Below, piece by piece: positions 11,440-20,944 of a DNA stretch of 64,000 nucleotides. The notes below the pieces were generated by a model, which searched no databases, had not been told where the DNA came from, and saw only the letters and a list, made by a program, of their open reading frames with translations. The DNA comes from Brachionus manjavacas (lineage: Eukaryota; Rotifera; Eurotatoria; Ploima; Brachionidae): assembly GCA_019054805.1 (NCBI GenBank), contig JAHQIY010000010.1, positions 3,331,501 through 3,395,500 on the forward strand, given 5' to 3'. Each line of letters opens with the position of its first letter. Positions within the stretch are counted from its first letter, which is position 1. The translations under genes were made by a program, and so were the position numbers.

Positions 11440-11447
11440 TTTAAAAA

Positions 11448-11925
11448 CTATCTACGTTCTGTTTTTTATTTTTTATAAATTGAGTTTTTGTTTAATTGCA
11501 TCAAATGAACGTCATTTATCACTAAAGTCAAAATTATAAAGAAAAAAATAAAGTTTTTCGGGTCATGTCGGAAAGGTGAATTATGGTTCACCTGTTAATG
11601 GAACAATTCTTGTTTTCAAGTTTTAGAACTTTATCTAATCTAAAATATGGTCAGACTTTTTTGAAATTTTTTCATCTATTTAGAAAAAAGCTAAATTAAT
11701 AGTAAAAAATAAGATAGAAAAAATAATTACTATAATTAATTTTAATTTTCTTTTTTTATTATTTATGCTAAAAGCCAAAGATTTAGTAAAAAGCGCATTT
11801 GGATTTTTAGAATTATTGAAAGAGTAATACCTAGTCAACCAGATCAGAGCAAATGCTATTTCTAGAGCTCTTTCAAATTTAAAAAAAAAACAAAAAAATT
11901 ATTATTTAAAATTAAAAAACTTCAA
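11448..11925. other. AT-rich spacer, nothing recognised
   Basis: There is no convincing frame or repeat between the MITE and the LINE fragment. Confidence 0.4.
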
Positions 11926-12235
11926 TTTTTTATTTCCAAATCAGCTTCGAAGTTTAGGCCTTCTATTAAATAGCTTTATTCAATTTGCTCACATAAACTA
12001 AAAAATTTTCACCTAATTTTGATTTTTTCTTTAATACAAGTTCAAAATTAGGTCTTTGAGTCCAGTATGTTGCAACTGCTAATGATGTGCATAATCTCTA
12101 AAAAATGCACGAAGCTAGAATATATAAAATGAAAGATCGAACTGTCGAAGATTTGTAAAGATTACCTAAAGTTTTTGGTTTTAGACTCAATTTTCTATTT
12201 TAAAGATATTTTATCAATTGAAGCCCGAATTAATT
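11926..12235 (-). pseudogene. LINE reverse transcriptase C-terminal fragment, distal half
   Basis: Read on the minus strand just beyond the gypsy element, a decayed frame gives SLKPKTLGNLYKSSTVRS and then scattered similarity. This corresponds to the NKRLNIIKILS...LRNLSKS segment seen in the LINE at 61932-62560. It continues the fragment that ends at 18296 on the other side of the gypsy element. Frameshifts and stops are frequent. Confidence 0.5.
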
Positions 12236-12367
12236 TGTGACGGTAACTTAATTAAAAGATTAACTAACAGTTAAATTTTCTATATTTCTTTATTATTTAA
12301 AGTTAAGACCAAGTGAAGTCTTAAACTTCACTTCTATTTATATTAGAAGGGAGGACCGGGTCTTACA
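12236..12367 (-). repeat. 3' LTR of the gypsy element
   Basis: In element orientation it starts TGTAAGACCCGG and ends GTCACA. It matches the other copy at 131 of 132 positions (difference near 12275). Confidence 0.9.
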
Positions 12368-12381
12368 ACCCTCGCCCTTTT
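12368..12381 (-). other. polypurine tract of the gypsy element
   Basis: On the minus strand AAAAGGGCGAGGGT lies directly before the 3' LTR, the expected place and composition for the plus-strand primer. Confidence 0.7.
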
Positions 12382-12530
12382 AAGGAGTCCAAGAGGGTCA
12401 CCCACTTCCTTCCACCTTTTTTTTTTTTAACAACACCAACATGAAAAATGAAAATGATCAAAACTTGAAAATAAACAACAACAAACAAAATTAACTAAAA
12501 ATTTTTTTTCTTTTTTTTTTAACTTGAAAC

Positions 12531-15311
12531 TTAAACTTTTGAGGCCATTAAATCCTCATGTTTCTTGGCCGATCTTGTCATGTGTGTCTTTAACCCACTC
12601 TGACTTTTACATACTTGACCACAAATTCCACATTTAAATTCGTCTTTATTTTTATCTAATATCGTTGTATTAGTATCTTGAAAATCAGTTGATTCATCTT
12701 CTGTCAACTCCTGATTTTCTATCTCTAATTCGACCATACCTTGATCCAATCTATCCATTATAAAACTCTCATTTGTAGCTATATTATCTTGATTACTATC
12801 TTCCTGATCCTCTTCTTGGTTTGTTTGAAATTCGTTCAAATTCAAATCAACATTAAAATTTTGACCTGAATTTTGAATATTATGATCTTGATCTTCTTTT
12901 TCTTGCTCCTGCTCGTTTAGAACTTGATCATTAACTATAGGTACACCACTCTGTATCTCTATGTCATCTAACACACCTGCTTGATTAGCTTCTTGATCAG
13001 CATTAGTTGGATTTTTAGCTTCTTTTAGCCTCCTAACTATTAATGCAGTCTGAGACCTCTTTTGTCTCCAATCATCGTCTAATTGTTCTTGATTAAAATT
13101 TTCCAAATTTTTCACCGAACGTCTCATATTGTACTTGACCATACGATCATAATGAACTACCTGAATTTTTTGATTCTCTGTGTTTACAATTTCATAATTG
13201 CACTCATTTATTTTCTTCTTGATTACAAAAGGACCCATGTATTTTGGCTCGAAGCTTCTTACATGTCCTACCACTTGACGAGAATTAATTAACAAGACAA
13301 AGTCTCCAATTTCAAAAATAACTTTGTTGCTTGAATTCTTATCAAATTGTTTCTTCTGTGATGTTTGCGCTTGATTAATATTCTTGACAATATTCTCTGT
13401 CAATTCTTTTTCCTTAATTCTTAACTCTGGAGTATTAATTTCTAAAGCCCTATCGTTACTTGAAGGTAAAATTTTCTTGAATACGACCTGATTTGGTGCA
13501 TAACCTGTTGAGCTATTTATGTTGTTGTTGTATGCAAAAACAACGTCACTTAACACCAAATCCCAATTGTCATGTTGACTATTCACATACGCACACAACA
13601 TTTGCTTGATCGTCTTAATTGTTCGTTCCACCAATCCATTACATTGTGGATGATACCCTGTTGTTCTCAATTTCTTTATGCTATACTCTTGACAAAATTC
13701 CTTGAAAATATTTGCCTCAAAATTTCTACCTTGATCGGTTAACCATGATAATGGTGTTCCGAATTTGTTGATTACGTCTTCCTTTAAAAACATCACTGTA
13801 ATCTCAGCTGTATAACTTGGGACAGCCTTGGCAACGACAAACTTTGAAAAATGGTCAATTGCAATAATAATAAATCTGTTGCTTCTTTTTGTCATCTTTA
13901 ACGGACCTGCAACATCGACACAAATTAAATCCCAAATTTTGTTCACTTTGATTGATACTAAAGGGTGTTTGTTGCCCTTTTTTGTTGATAGCTTGAATTT
14001 TTGGCACGTGTCACATGATTTACAATAATCATAGACAAATGACTTGATACCAGGCCAACTAAACCTTGATTCTAAACTTCTAAAAGTCTTCTCGAATCCT
14101 AAATGACCTGACGTAATTCCATCATGGTATAAGCTGCAAATTTGTAATTGCTTGTGCTTTGGAACAGTTACCAAATTTGTGCCAGCTTTACCCTTGAGGT
14201 AGAGTGTACCTCTTTCAATTATTAATTGGTCTTGATTTGCCTTCCAATAACTCGCATTTTCCACATCCTGAAAATCGATTTTGTCTCCTGTTTTGATTGC
14301 TAACTTGACTACGGCTATTTCTCTGTCCATTTCTCGCTCAAATTCCCAATCAATGTTTATATTAAAATCGAGTGCATTCACATCATGCTCGACTTTTAAT
14401 ATTTCAATACTATTAACTCCTTCTTGAGTTATTCTTGATAATACATCAGCTGTATTATTCTGCTTCCCTGGACAATACACAATTGAATAATCTAACTCTT
14501 GAAGTTTTAACAACAATTTGTATAACCGACCATCCGGTTCTTTTGACTTGACCAAAGTACTAAGCGGTTTATGGTCGGTAAAAAATTTTATGTGTCTCCC
14601 ATAAATATATGCTTGAAAATGCCTTGAAGCCCTAATTATTGCTAGCATCTCTCTCTCGCTAGTCGAATAGTTCCGTTCACTTACATTTAATTGTCTGCTA
14701 CCGTACGCAACCGGATGAATCTTGACATTCACCATTTGAGTTAAAACTGCTCCAATACCAACACCTGAAGCATCTGTATAAATTGCAAAATCTTTCTTGA
14801 AATCTGGATAAACCAACACTGGTGCCTTGACCAATTGCTCTTTAAGCCTCTCAAAAGCTTCTTGAGTCTCACTTGTCCACTGGAAAATCATTTTAGCTTT
14901 TGTAAGCTCAAACAAACATGCGGCAGTTGTACTAAACTCAGGAATGAATCGACGGTAATACGACATCATCCCTAAAAAACGCTTTATATCGTCCTTATTC
15001 TTTGGAGCTTCTATTTTTGAAATCACTTGTGTCTTAGCTTGATCTGGTTTTAACCCACTACTTGTTATACAGTAACCTAAATAATTTACTTGACTCATTC
15101 CAAAACAACACTTTGATGGCTTTAATTTAAGATTAGCACTTTTAAACCTTGATAAGATCAATTCTAGACGATACAAATGTGATGCAAAATCCCTTGAATA
15201 GACCATCACATCGTCTAAATACACCAAACAATATTTCCATGTGAGATTCCGAAGGAGGGTGTCCATGAGTCTTTGGAATGTAGACGGCGCATTACATAGA
15301 CCAAACGGCAT
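12531..15311 (-). CDS. gypsy pol: reverse transcriptase (rest), RNase H, integrase, C-terminal zinc finger
   Basis: The 926-residue frame opens inside the reverse transcriptase at MPFGLCNAPSTFQRLMD and carries the catalytic YLDDV at about residue 31. RNase H follows (FAIYTDASGVGIGAVL, about 170). The integrase has an HHCC zinc domain (about 398-440, ending CKSCDTCQ) and a DDE core: DVAGPL, LTDQGRNF and NGLVERT. The tail is rich in Gln, Asp and Glu. It then ends in a C2H2-type finger (CGICGQVCKSQSGLKTHM and a later His, about residues 893-918) where many gypsy elements have a chromodomain or nothing. The start is not a true initiation codon; the frame continues from the fragment at 15315-15772. 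Copying and integration of the element would depend on this product. Confidence 0.9.
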   Translation of the reverse strand: MPFGLCNAPSTFQRLMDTLLRNLTWKYCLVYLDDVMVYSRDFASHLYRLELILSRFKSANLKLKPSKCCFGMSQVNYLGYCITSSGLKPDQAKTQVISKIEAPKNKDDIKRFLGMMSYYRRFIPEFSTTAACLFELTKAKMIFQWTSETQEAFERLKEQLVKAPVLVYPDFKKDFAIYTDASGVGIGAVLTQMVNVKIHPVAYGSRQLNVSERNYSTSEREMLAIIRASRHFQAYIYGRHIKFFTDHKPLSTLVKSKEPDGRLYKLLLKLQELDYSIVYCPGKQNNTADVLSRITQEGVNSIEILKVEHDVNALDFNINIDWEFEREMDREIAVVKLAIKTGDKIDFQDVENASYWKANQDQLIIERGTLYLKGKAGTNLVTVPKHKQLQICSLYHDGITSGHLGFEKTFRSLESRFSWPGIKSFVYDYCKSCDTCQKFKLSTKKGNKHPLVSIKVNKIWDLICVDVAGPLKMTKRSNRFIIIAIDHFSKFVVAKAVPSYTAEITVMFLKEDVINKFGTPLSWLTDQGRNFEANIFKEFCQEYSIKKLRTTGYHPQCNGLVERTIKTIKQMLCAYVNSQHDNWDLVLSDVVFAYNNNINSSTGYAPNQVVFKKILPSSNDRALEINTPELRIKEKELTENIVKNINQAQTSQKKQFDKNSSNKVIFEIGDFVLLINSRQVVGHVRSFEPKYMGPFVIKKKINECNYEIVNTENQKIQVVHYDRMVKYNMRRSVKNLENFNQEQLDDDWRQKRSQTALIVRRLKEAKNPTNADQEANQAGVLDDIEIQSGVPIVNDQVLNEQEQEKEDQDHNIQNSGQNFNVDLNLNEFQTNQEEDQEDSNQDNIATNESFIMDRLDQGMVELEIENQELTEDESTDFQDTNTTILDKNKDEFKCGICGQVCKSQSGLKTHMTRSAKKHEDLMASKV

Positions 15312-15314
15312 AAC

Positions 15315-15772
15315 GCTGAAATGATAAGCTTATTATTGGCTATGAATGCTGTCTTCTCTTTATCGTCACGAGCTAGTGGTATTTGCCAATATCCACTAGC
15401 TAGATCTAGCGTACTAAAAAATTTTGAACGACCCAACGCGTCTATCGTGTCATCTAAACGCGGCAACGGATACGAATCCTTTACTGTAACTTGATTTAGT
15501 TTTCTAAAATCAATGCAAAATCTAAATTCTTGCTTTTGTCCATCTTGAACCTTCTTCTTGACCAATATAATTGGACTAGACCAAGGACTATGACTTTCTT
15601 CTATAACCTTGCTCCTTAACATTTGCTTTATTTGTCGATCTACCTCCTCTTGTGCTGCTTGAGGTAATCTATATGCTCTTTGCCTTAACGGTGTCGCATC
15701 ACCCGTATTAATTTTATGCTCTGTACCATTTGAATTTCCCATCTCGAATTCTGACCACTGGAATACATCCAC
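15315..15772 (-). pseudogene. gypsy pol: N-terminal part of reverse transcriptase
   Basis: It shares its frame with the gag-protease frame just upstream and is separated from it only by one TAA (15775-15773). It holds the first RT blocks: VIEESHSPWSSPIILVKKK, FRFCIDFRKLNQVTVKD, YPLPRLDDTIDAL and FFSTLDLASGYWQIPL, with the first catalytic Asp in TLDLASGYWQ. About 25 residues after the second block the frame is lost near 15325 and the protein continues in the frame of the 12531-15311 feature. A one-base loss is the simplest explanation. The stop lies in the short conserved stretch before the RT (ending VFQWSEFEMG), which argues for a point mutation rather than a designed read-through. Confidence 0.85.
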
Positions 15773-17506
15773 TTACTTTAGTATTAATTTTACTAAATCA
15801 TTTCGATCCTTGATCGATAGCTCTTGATTAATTTTAATTTTTGAAAAATCTATTTTCATCTCTTGTTCAGATGACTTCTTTACATCTTGAACATCTTCTG
15901 CTTGATCATCCACGACCTCAGCTTCGTTTACTACTCCGATTACTGTTCCATTTTCTATAACCGTGTAGTTATTGGACGCATTTAAAACACTAACATATAT
16001 TGTACCATCATCTTGAACATTTCCAACACTATTTGCCCACACAACACCTCTTGATAAATCACTTATCGACGGCGACTTAGGTTCAAACATCAACCCTTTT
16101 GATTTGTCTACACAATCAATCTTGACTTTAACCAAATTTTCTGAACTCGCTTTAACACATACTTTACCATCTAGTTTTATTATTTTTGAATACGGTTTCG
16201 CTTCTTCGACTTGATTTGAAATATAATTCAACCGAAATTCATCATCATTGTCTTTGATTGATATTTGGCACTTCTCAAAGTCGAAATTTGCTTTGAATTT
16301 CTTGAGAAAGTCGATACCCAATATACCAGTTTCTGACACATTTGCGAAAATAAAATCATGATTTCCGACCCATTCGTTGATTCTCAATTTCACTTGGCCA
16401 GTTGCACACTTGATTTTCTCTGTCTTACGAGCTGATCTTATTGTTAAGTCGGCTCGCTTGAGATCACATCCATCCACTTGACCATTATTATTTAAAAATT
16501 GCTCTACTTGATTAGCCATATCTTTTGGTAATCTATTCGGACTTATAAAGGACGCTGTTGCTCCTGAATCAACTAACATGTTCATCGGTATGTCCTGATT
16601 GTTTACTTCTAACACTGCACTAACTCTGACTAGATTTGATGCTTGATTATGAGTACAATTTTGCAAATAAATTGTATTTGTTGTCTCTTCAAGACTTCCA
16701 TAATCCTCTAACTCATCTAACTCAGCATCAATTGTATAACTTTTAGTGAATTTTGGATAGCTTTTTGATTGATTGCTTCGGTATTTGTTATTATTACTAT
16801 AACTACTACTATTACCCTTGTTGTACCTCTCTTGATTAAACTCGGTACGCTTGCTTGATGTTGGATATTCACTCGATTTACTATAACGCTTAAAACTATT
16901 CTCATTCGATTCCTTTCTAGAAGATTGATTAATTCTTGATAAACAATCCACACTCTTGTGACCAAACTTGCTACAAAAATTGCAAATACCATTAAATTTA
17001 ACAACTTTTGGATTACTGAATTTAAACTCTCTATGTTCCATTTTGTTAATTTCCATTGGCTCCTGCTTAATTTGTTGGAAATGTCCTGTGTACATTTCCT
17101 TATAATCGACAGACTTGTCGAACACACTTACAATATCGGACCAACTTTTATCCGATTGTAACTCAAGGAAACTCTTGATGTGACTTGGTACTGTTGAAAC
17201 TAATCTTGACATCAACATTCTTGATCTACCATTTAACTCTAACCCAGGCATACCCTTATCTAGTAGCCTTTCTATATCATGACAAAAATCTCCGATTTTC
17301 TCATCTTGCTTCAATTGTCTTGAATAAAACAAATTTAAATAATACTCGGGTGACTTTATACATTTCCCTTTTAACGTATCTAATATCTTCTTGATATCTT
17401 CCTTATCAGCTGCTTGCATTTGGTCAAAAGCCTTCTTTGCTTTACCAACTAAACAAAACTCAATTGCTACTGCTTGCTTCTTAATATCCCATCCGTATTT
17501 ATGCAA
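15773..17506 (-). CDS. gypsy gag-protease polyprotein (main part)
   Basis: The frame covers the Gag capsid-like region (FCLVGKAKKAFDQM to the LVSTVPSHIKSFLE segment), one CCHC zinc knuckle at about residues 175-188 (CNFCSKFGHKSVDC) and an Asn/Ser-rich basic linker. A retroviral-type aspartic protease follows, with active-site LVDSGATASFI at about 310 and the companion motif ILGIDFLKKF. The true start is probably the ATG at 17613-17611, which directly follows a stop in another frame. Its first 36 or so residues (MEYKASKMLKRGMGNN...) join this frame only after a one- or two-base shift near 17505. Gag packages the RNA and the protease matures the polyprotein. Confidence 0.88.
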   Translation of the reverse strand: MHKYGWDIKKQAVAIEFCLVGKAKKAFDQMQAADKEDIKKILDTLKGKCIKSPEYYLNLFYSRQLKQDEKIGDFCHDIERLLDKGMPGLELNGRSRMLMSRLVSTVPSHIKSFLELQSDKSWSDIVSVFDKSVDYKEMYTGHFQQIKQEPMEINKMEHREFKFSNPKVVKFNGICNFCSKFGHKSVDCLSRINQSSRKESNENSFKRYSKSSEYPTSSKRTEFNQERYNKGNSSSYSNNNKYRSNQSKSYPKFTKSYTIDAELDELEDYGSLEETTNTIYLQNCTHNQASNLVRVSAVLEVNNQDIPMNMLVDSGATASFISPNRLPKDMANQVEQFLNNNGQVDGCDLKRADLTIRSARKTEKIKCATGQVKLRINEWVGNHDFIFANVSETGILGIDFLKKFKANFDFEKCQISIKDNDDEFRLNYISNQVEEAKPYSKIIKLDGKVCVKASSENLVKVKIDCVDKSKGLMFEPKSPSISDLSRGVVWANSVGNVQDDGTIYVSVLNASNNYTVIENGTVIGVVNEAEVVDDQAEDVQDVKKSSEQEMKIDFSKIKINQELSIKDRNDLVKLILK

Positions 17507-17613
17507 TCATACTTGAATGCTGACACAAAATCGTCATAACATCCACTTTCTCCATCATAAGCTAAATTGTTACCCATACCACGTTTCAACATCTTACTGG
17601 CTTTGTATTCCAT
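17507..17613 (-). pseudogene. gypsy gag N-terminus, out of frame with the rest
   Basis: From the ATG at 17613 the sequence reads MEYKASKMLKRGMGNN and on to FVSAFKYD, where a Gag N-terminus is expected. Its frame differs from the following gag frame, so there is a lesion at about 17505-17510. Confidence 0.6.
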
Positions 17614-18145
17614 TTACTAAGCTAAACTTATCTTCTAATCACAACTTGATTTTTACTTTTGCTTAACAAAAATCACTAAGCTTGACAACTTTTCACAGCA
17701 CGACTTGATTTTCTATCTAAAATCACTAATGCTTGAACACAATTTCAAACTGACTTGATTTTTCTTTCTTAAATACAAATAATCACTATGATCACACTTA
17801 TTTCTTTTGAATATCTTCTCTTTAAGTTCTATTCCTTTCCACTAAGCTCTTACACGCTTTTCTAATTCAATTGTTTCTAACTTTATTCTTTACACAATAA
17901 GAATTACACTCGATTTAAAATTTCTCTCGATTCAACAACGAAGAAATCTTTATTTTTTCTTTTTTTTTTTCTTTGACACCCTATTACTAAACAATGCAAC
18001 ACAATGTGCTTGCAACTTAATTTCTACTACTATTTTCTAATGTTCTCTATTAACAACACGCCTCTTTACCAAAACTTGATTTTAGCACACACTTGAATCT
18101 TAACAAGCTTGATTCTTAACTCTTGACTAGCTTACACAATTTAAG

Positions 18146-18163
18146 CTTATCCGCTATCACCAA
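18146..18163 (-). other. candidate primer-binding site of the gypsy element
   Basis: Immediately inside the 5' LTR the minus strand reads TTGGTGATAGCGGATAAG. A PBS normally begins TGG, complementary to the CCA end of a tRNA. I could not identify the tRNA. Confidence 0.55.
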
Positions 18164-18295
18164 TGTGACGGTAACTTAATTAAAAGATTAACTAACAGTT
18201 AAGTTTTCTATATTTCTTTATTATTTAAAGTTAAGACCAAGTGAAGTCTTAAACTTCACTTCTATTTATATTAGAAGGGAGGACCGGGTCTTACA
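18164..18295 (-). repeat. 5' LTR of the gypsy element
   Basis: The 132-bp copy matches the one at 12236-12367 with a single difference. It should hold the promoter of the element; on the minus strand TATAAATAGAAGTGAAG is a plausible TATA region. Confidence 0.9.
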
Positions 18296-19010
18296 AATTC
18301 ATCGCTCTTTTAATTCATCTACCATTCGACCAAATCTAAGTTTTGAGTCCAATGTGATGCTTAAAAATTTAACTTTTCCCTCATTATCTAAATTGTTTGC
18401 ATTAATTTTAAAGTCAAGATTGATTTTAATTTTTATTATTTTCTCACAGATCATGTAACATGAATTTACAATAGAAATTTTTATTTTCCATTTGAAACGT
18501 CTTTTTTCAATTTCTTTTAGATACTTATTTATTATGTTTTTAAGATTTCCTATTTCTTTTTGCAGATGATTTTGCTACTTTTTGGCATCTTGAAGTTTAG
18601 GATCAAAAAATATACCTTTAAATATAAAAAAAAAACTTTTTGATCTGATTTTTTTGGTCCTAAACTTCAAGATGCCAAAAAGCAGCAAAATCATCTGCAA
18701 AAAGAAGTGAATTTTGGCTATTTGTTTTATTTCTTATTGGTATCTCATTTATAAAAATGCTAAAAAGAAGTGGATTAATTATTGACCCTCGTAGAACTCC
18801 CGCTTAAAAATAATATTGATCCTTAAAAAAAATACCCCTAATCAATTTTTGTCAATGAATTTCCACGTGAATTTTTTGTCCATGACCTGCAAAAGCCAAA
18901 TCTTTCAATTTTCTAGAAGTTTTCCTTCCTAATAGTACCATATCTATCTGCATGCTTTTAAATATTGTGAACCCAACTTTTTAATGCTTTATATCTGTTT
19001 CACTTTCATT
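18296..19010 (-). pseudogene. LINE reverse transcriptase fragment, proximal half, interrupted by the gypsy insertion
   Basis: On the minus strand, from 18800 down, the sequence reads AGVLRGSIINPLLFSIFIN, an RT block, and then SLLFADDFAAFWHLEV with the catalytic FADD. After an inverted duplication (18554-18707) it continues with NIINKYLKEIEKRRFKWKI and FLSITLDSKLRFGRMVDELK, the segment after the RT palm. At 18296 it stops at the gypsy target duplication, and similarity resumes at 12235. Several frameshifts and stops are present. Confidence 0.65.
18554..18707. repeat. inverted duplication inside the LINE fragment
   Basis: About 55 bp at 18554-18610 (CTTTTTGCAGATGATTTTGC and on) recur in reverse complement at 18650-18707 with two or three mismatches, separated by about 40 bp. 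The duplicated stretch encodes the FADD catalytic motif. This looks like a template-switch or hairpin repair scar. Confidence 0.8.
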
Positions 19011-19075
19011 TAATATACGAACAATAGCTAAAGGAGTTTTATTACTCAAAGTCTATAATAAATAATAAAAAAACA

Positions 19076-20825
19076 ATTTAAAAAAATACATAGATGACCA
19101 ATTAAATTAAATAGATGACATAATTAAATAGATGACCATCTACATTTACTCTAGAAGATCTTAGTAGTAGTGGTTTAACTTCAGCATGACTATAACCATG
19201 CGAGCGCGTCATAGACTCTCTGTGGTAGTTTTATAAAATTTATCCAGTTCATTTTTGAACTCGTTCACGGTTTTGGACTTAATGACTTAACCAGGAAGCA
19301 AGTTCCATTGGTTAACTATTCGGTTGTTGAAGAATTCATGACTTTGGTTACAACACCTGACGATTTCTCTTCTTAGCCTCTCTCTGTGGCCGTACAGCTG
19401 GGAAATATGAAATGGTGTGTGTGCTAATCAATTGTTTCGATATCTGATTCAAATTTAAACTTTTGAATTAAGTCACCACGCGTTCTACGTTATTTAAGCG
19501 ATGTTAGGCCCAGTATTTGCAACGCTTAGCGTAGCCTAACTTTTTTAAATTGATGGCAGCTTTTGTAGCTCTATGCTGAACCTTTTTTAGTGTATCCTGA
19601 TCTTGTTTAGTGTATGGATTCCAAGAAGATAATGCAAATTCAATCTTGAGTCTAATATAACAGGTTTATAGCTTTTTTCAGGCAGACGAGTCCCGTGTGG
19701 TCAAAGTGCGTTTCAATAAACCTAGAATACTGTTAGCTTTTGATGCCGATTGATTTACTAGATTCCTAGCCTTTAGATCATTCACCCAAGTCAAGTCTCG
19801 TTCACATTCGCTTTCAACAATTATGATTCTGTCCAAGGAGTCGTTATCTTGCATATTGTTTTCTATTCTGAATTTTTATTACCTAAGTGCATGATTTTGA
19901 ACTTTCCAATAATGAGACGCACAAGCCAAGCATTTTTCCATTCGGAGATTTTGTTGATGTCACGTTGCAGATTAACTGTGTCTTGAGTTACTGGTTCAGC
20001 CCTTATCTCTGCCAATATTTTTGTGTCATCTGCGTGCATTTTGCAAGGGTATGTGAGTGAGTCAGGAAGATCGCTTATGTAAATAATTAAAAGGGTTGGA
20101 CCTGGTACTGATCCTTGCGGAACGCCGCTGTCTACATTTTTCCAGTTAGATGCCACATCACCGAGTACCACGCGCTGTTTTCTTCCTGTCAAAAAAGAAT
20201 TAATCCAATTAAAAAGCTTACCATTTATACCATAAGCTGAAAGTTTTAAGAGTAATCTTTTGTGTGGCACTTTGTCAAAAGCTTTAGCGGAATCCAAGAA
20301 AAAATATCCAGACAGTTGAGTTTTGAAATAGTGTTGTATAGGCCGAGTGTGTGAATAATAAGCTTAGTATTTAGTTAAACACTTTATTTAAAACAACGTT
20401 TAGATAATAACAACTACTGAACTTCTTTTGAAAAAACAAGTAATATTTATAGTCAGATCACGTCACCATACTAAAATAGTTTTGGTTCCAAAATCCAATG
20501 TTTCCAACAAGTTAGTCACGCAATTAACGAATCCATCTTGTTGTTTTGCGATTAAGTTGTTTTTTTTTCATAAAGCACATAAGCTGAGTTTTGACAATTT
20601 TCTCCATAATTTTACATGGAATTGAAGTGAGAGATATTGGTCTATAATTCGAGTCACTTGTGTTACCTTTTTTAAATAGTGGAGTGACATTAGCTTCTAA
20701 CCAGGGTTTTGACAGTTTTCCAGTTTTTATTGAAAGCTGGAAAATTAGTGCTAGAGGTTTTAATAAAGTTTGAGCAAACTCTTTCAAAACATATGGAATA
20801 ACACAATCATTACCTACTGAATTAT
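19076..20825 (-). pseudogene. CR1/jockey-like LINE, 5'-truncated, 3' end with short tandem tail
   Basis: Reading down from 20825 on the minus strand: VGNDCVIPYVLKEFAQTL, WLEANVTPLFKKGNTSDSNY, RPISLTSIPCKIMEKIV (first RT blocks), a frame slip near 20543, then VTNLLETLDF. After an inserted 141 bp (20333-20473) come FFLDSAKAFDKVPHKRLLLK, SGVPQGSVPGPTLL and MHADDTKIL. The sequence between 19860 and 19200 reads, with stops, as the usual post-RT region (ERDLGVWVNDLKARN, NPYTKQDQDTLKKVQHRATK). At 19089-19137 three copies of an AATTAAATAGATGAC-type unit form the 3' tail, as is usual for CR1-like elements. Confidence 0.8.
20333..20473. mobile_element. 141-bp insertion with 7-bp flanking repeats inside the LINE
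   Basis: AAATAGT occurs at 20326-20332 and again at 20474-20480. Taking out the insert and one repeat puts the RT sequence on both sides into the same frame, so this is a real insertion into formerly coding DNA. On the minus strand the insert has a TATAAATATT-like and an AATAAAG signal. It has no obvious inverted ends. It could be a solo LTR-like piece or a MITE; I do not recognise the family. Confidence 0.65.
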
Positions 20826-20944
20826 ATTTTTTTTTAATAGTTTATTTAATATTTAAAATATATGGCTTTGAGTAATAAAACTCCTTTCGCCATTGGTATT
20901 TAAAATTTAAAAAAAGTGTCCATAAAAAAGTTATATTAAATTAA

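Larger units (their letters stand above)
12236..18295 (-). mobile_element. Ty3/gypsy LTR retrotransposon, 6,060 bp, nearly full length
   Basis: Two direct repeats of 132 bp (12236-12367 and 18164-18295) begin TGTGACGG and end TCTTACA. They are bounded by AATT at 12232-12235 and 18296-18299, a 4-bp target duplication usual for this group. Gag, protease, reverse transcriptase, RNase H and integrase follow in gypsy order on the minus strand. The LTRs differ at a single site, so the insertion is young, yet the coding region has three lesions: a frame change near 17505, an in-frame stop at 15775-15773 and a frame change near 15325. It could be mobilised in trans, or some lesions may be assembly errors. 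Confidence 0.93.

Noticed and set aside
13083-13292. Small plus-strand frames at 13083, 13828, 16958 and 17185 and the minus frame at 16717
   Set aside because: They are shadows of the gypsy gag and pol frames.
15773-15775. Programmed stop-codon read-through between gag-protease and RT
   Set aside because: The stop interrupts the short conserved stretch before the RT and two other lesions exist in the same copy, so a plain mutation is more likely; kept open in the findings.
20333-20507. Solo LTR from TGTTG (20332) to CAACA (20507)
   Set aside because: RT coding sequence continues up to about 20480, and the 7-bp repeat defines a shorter insert ending at 20473.
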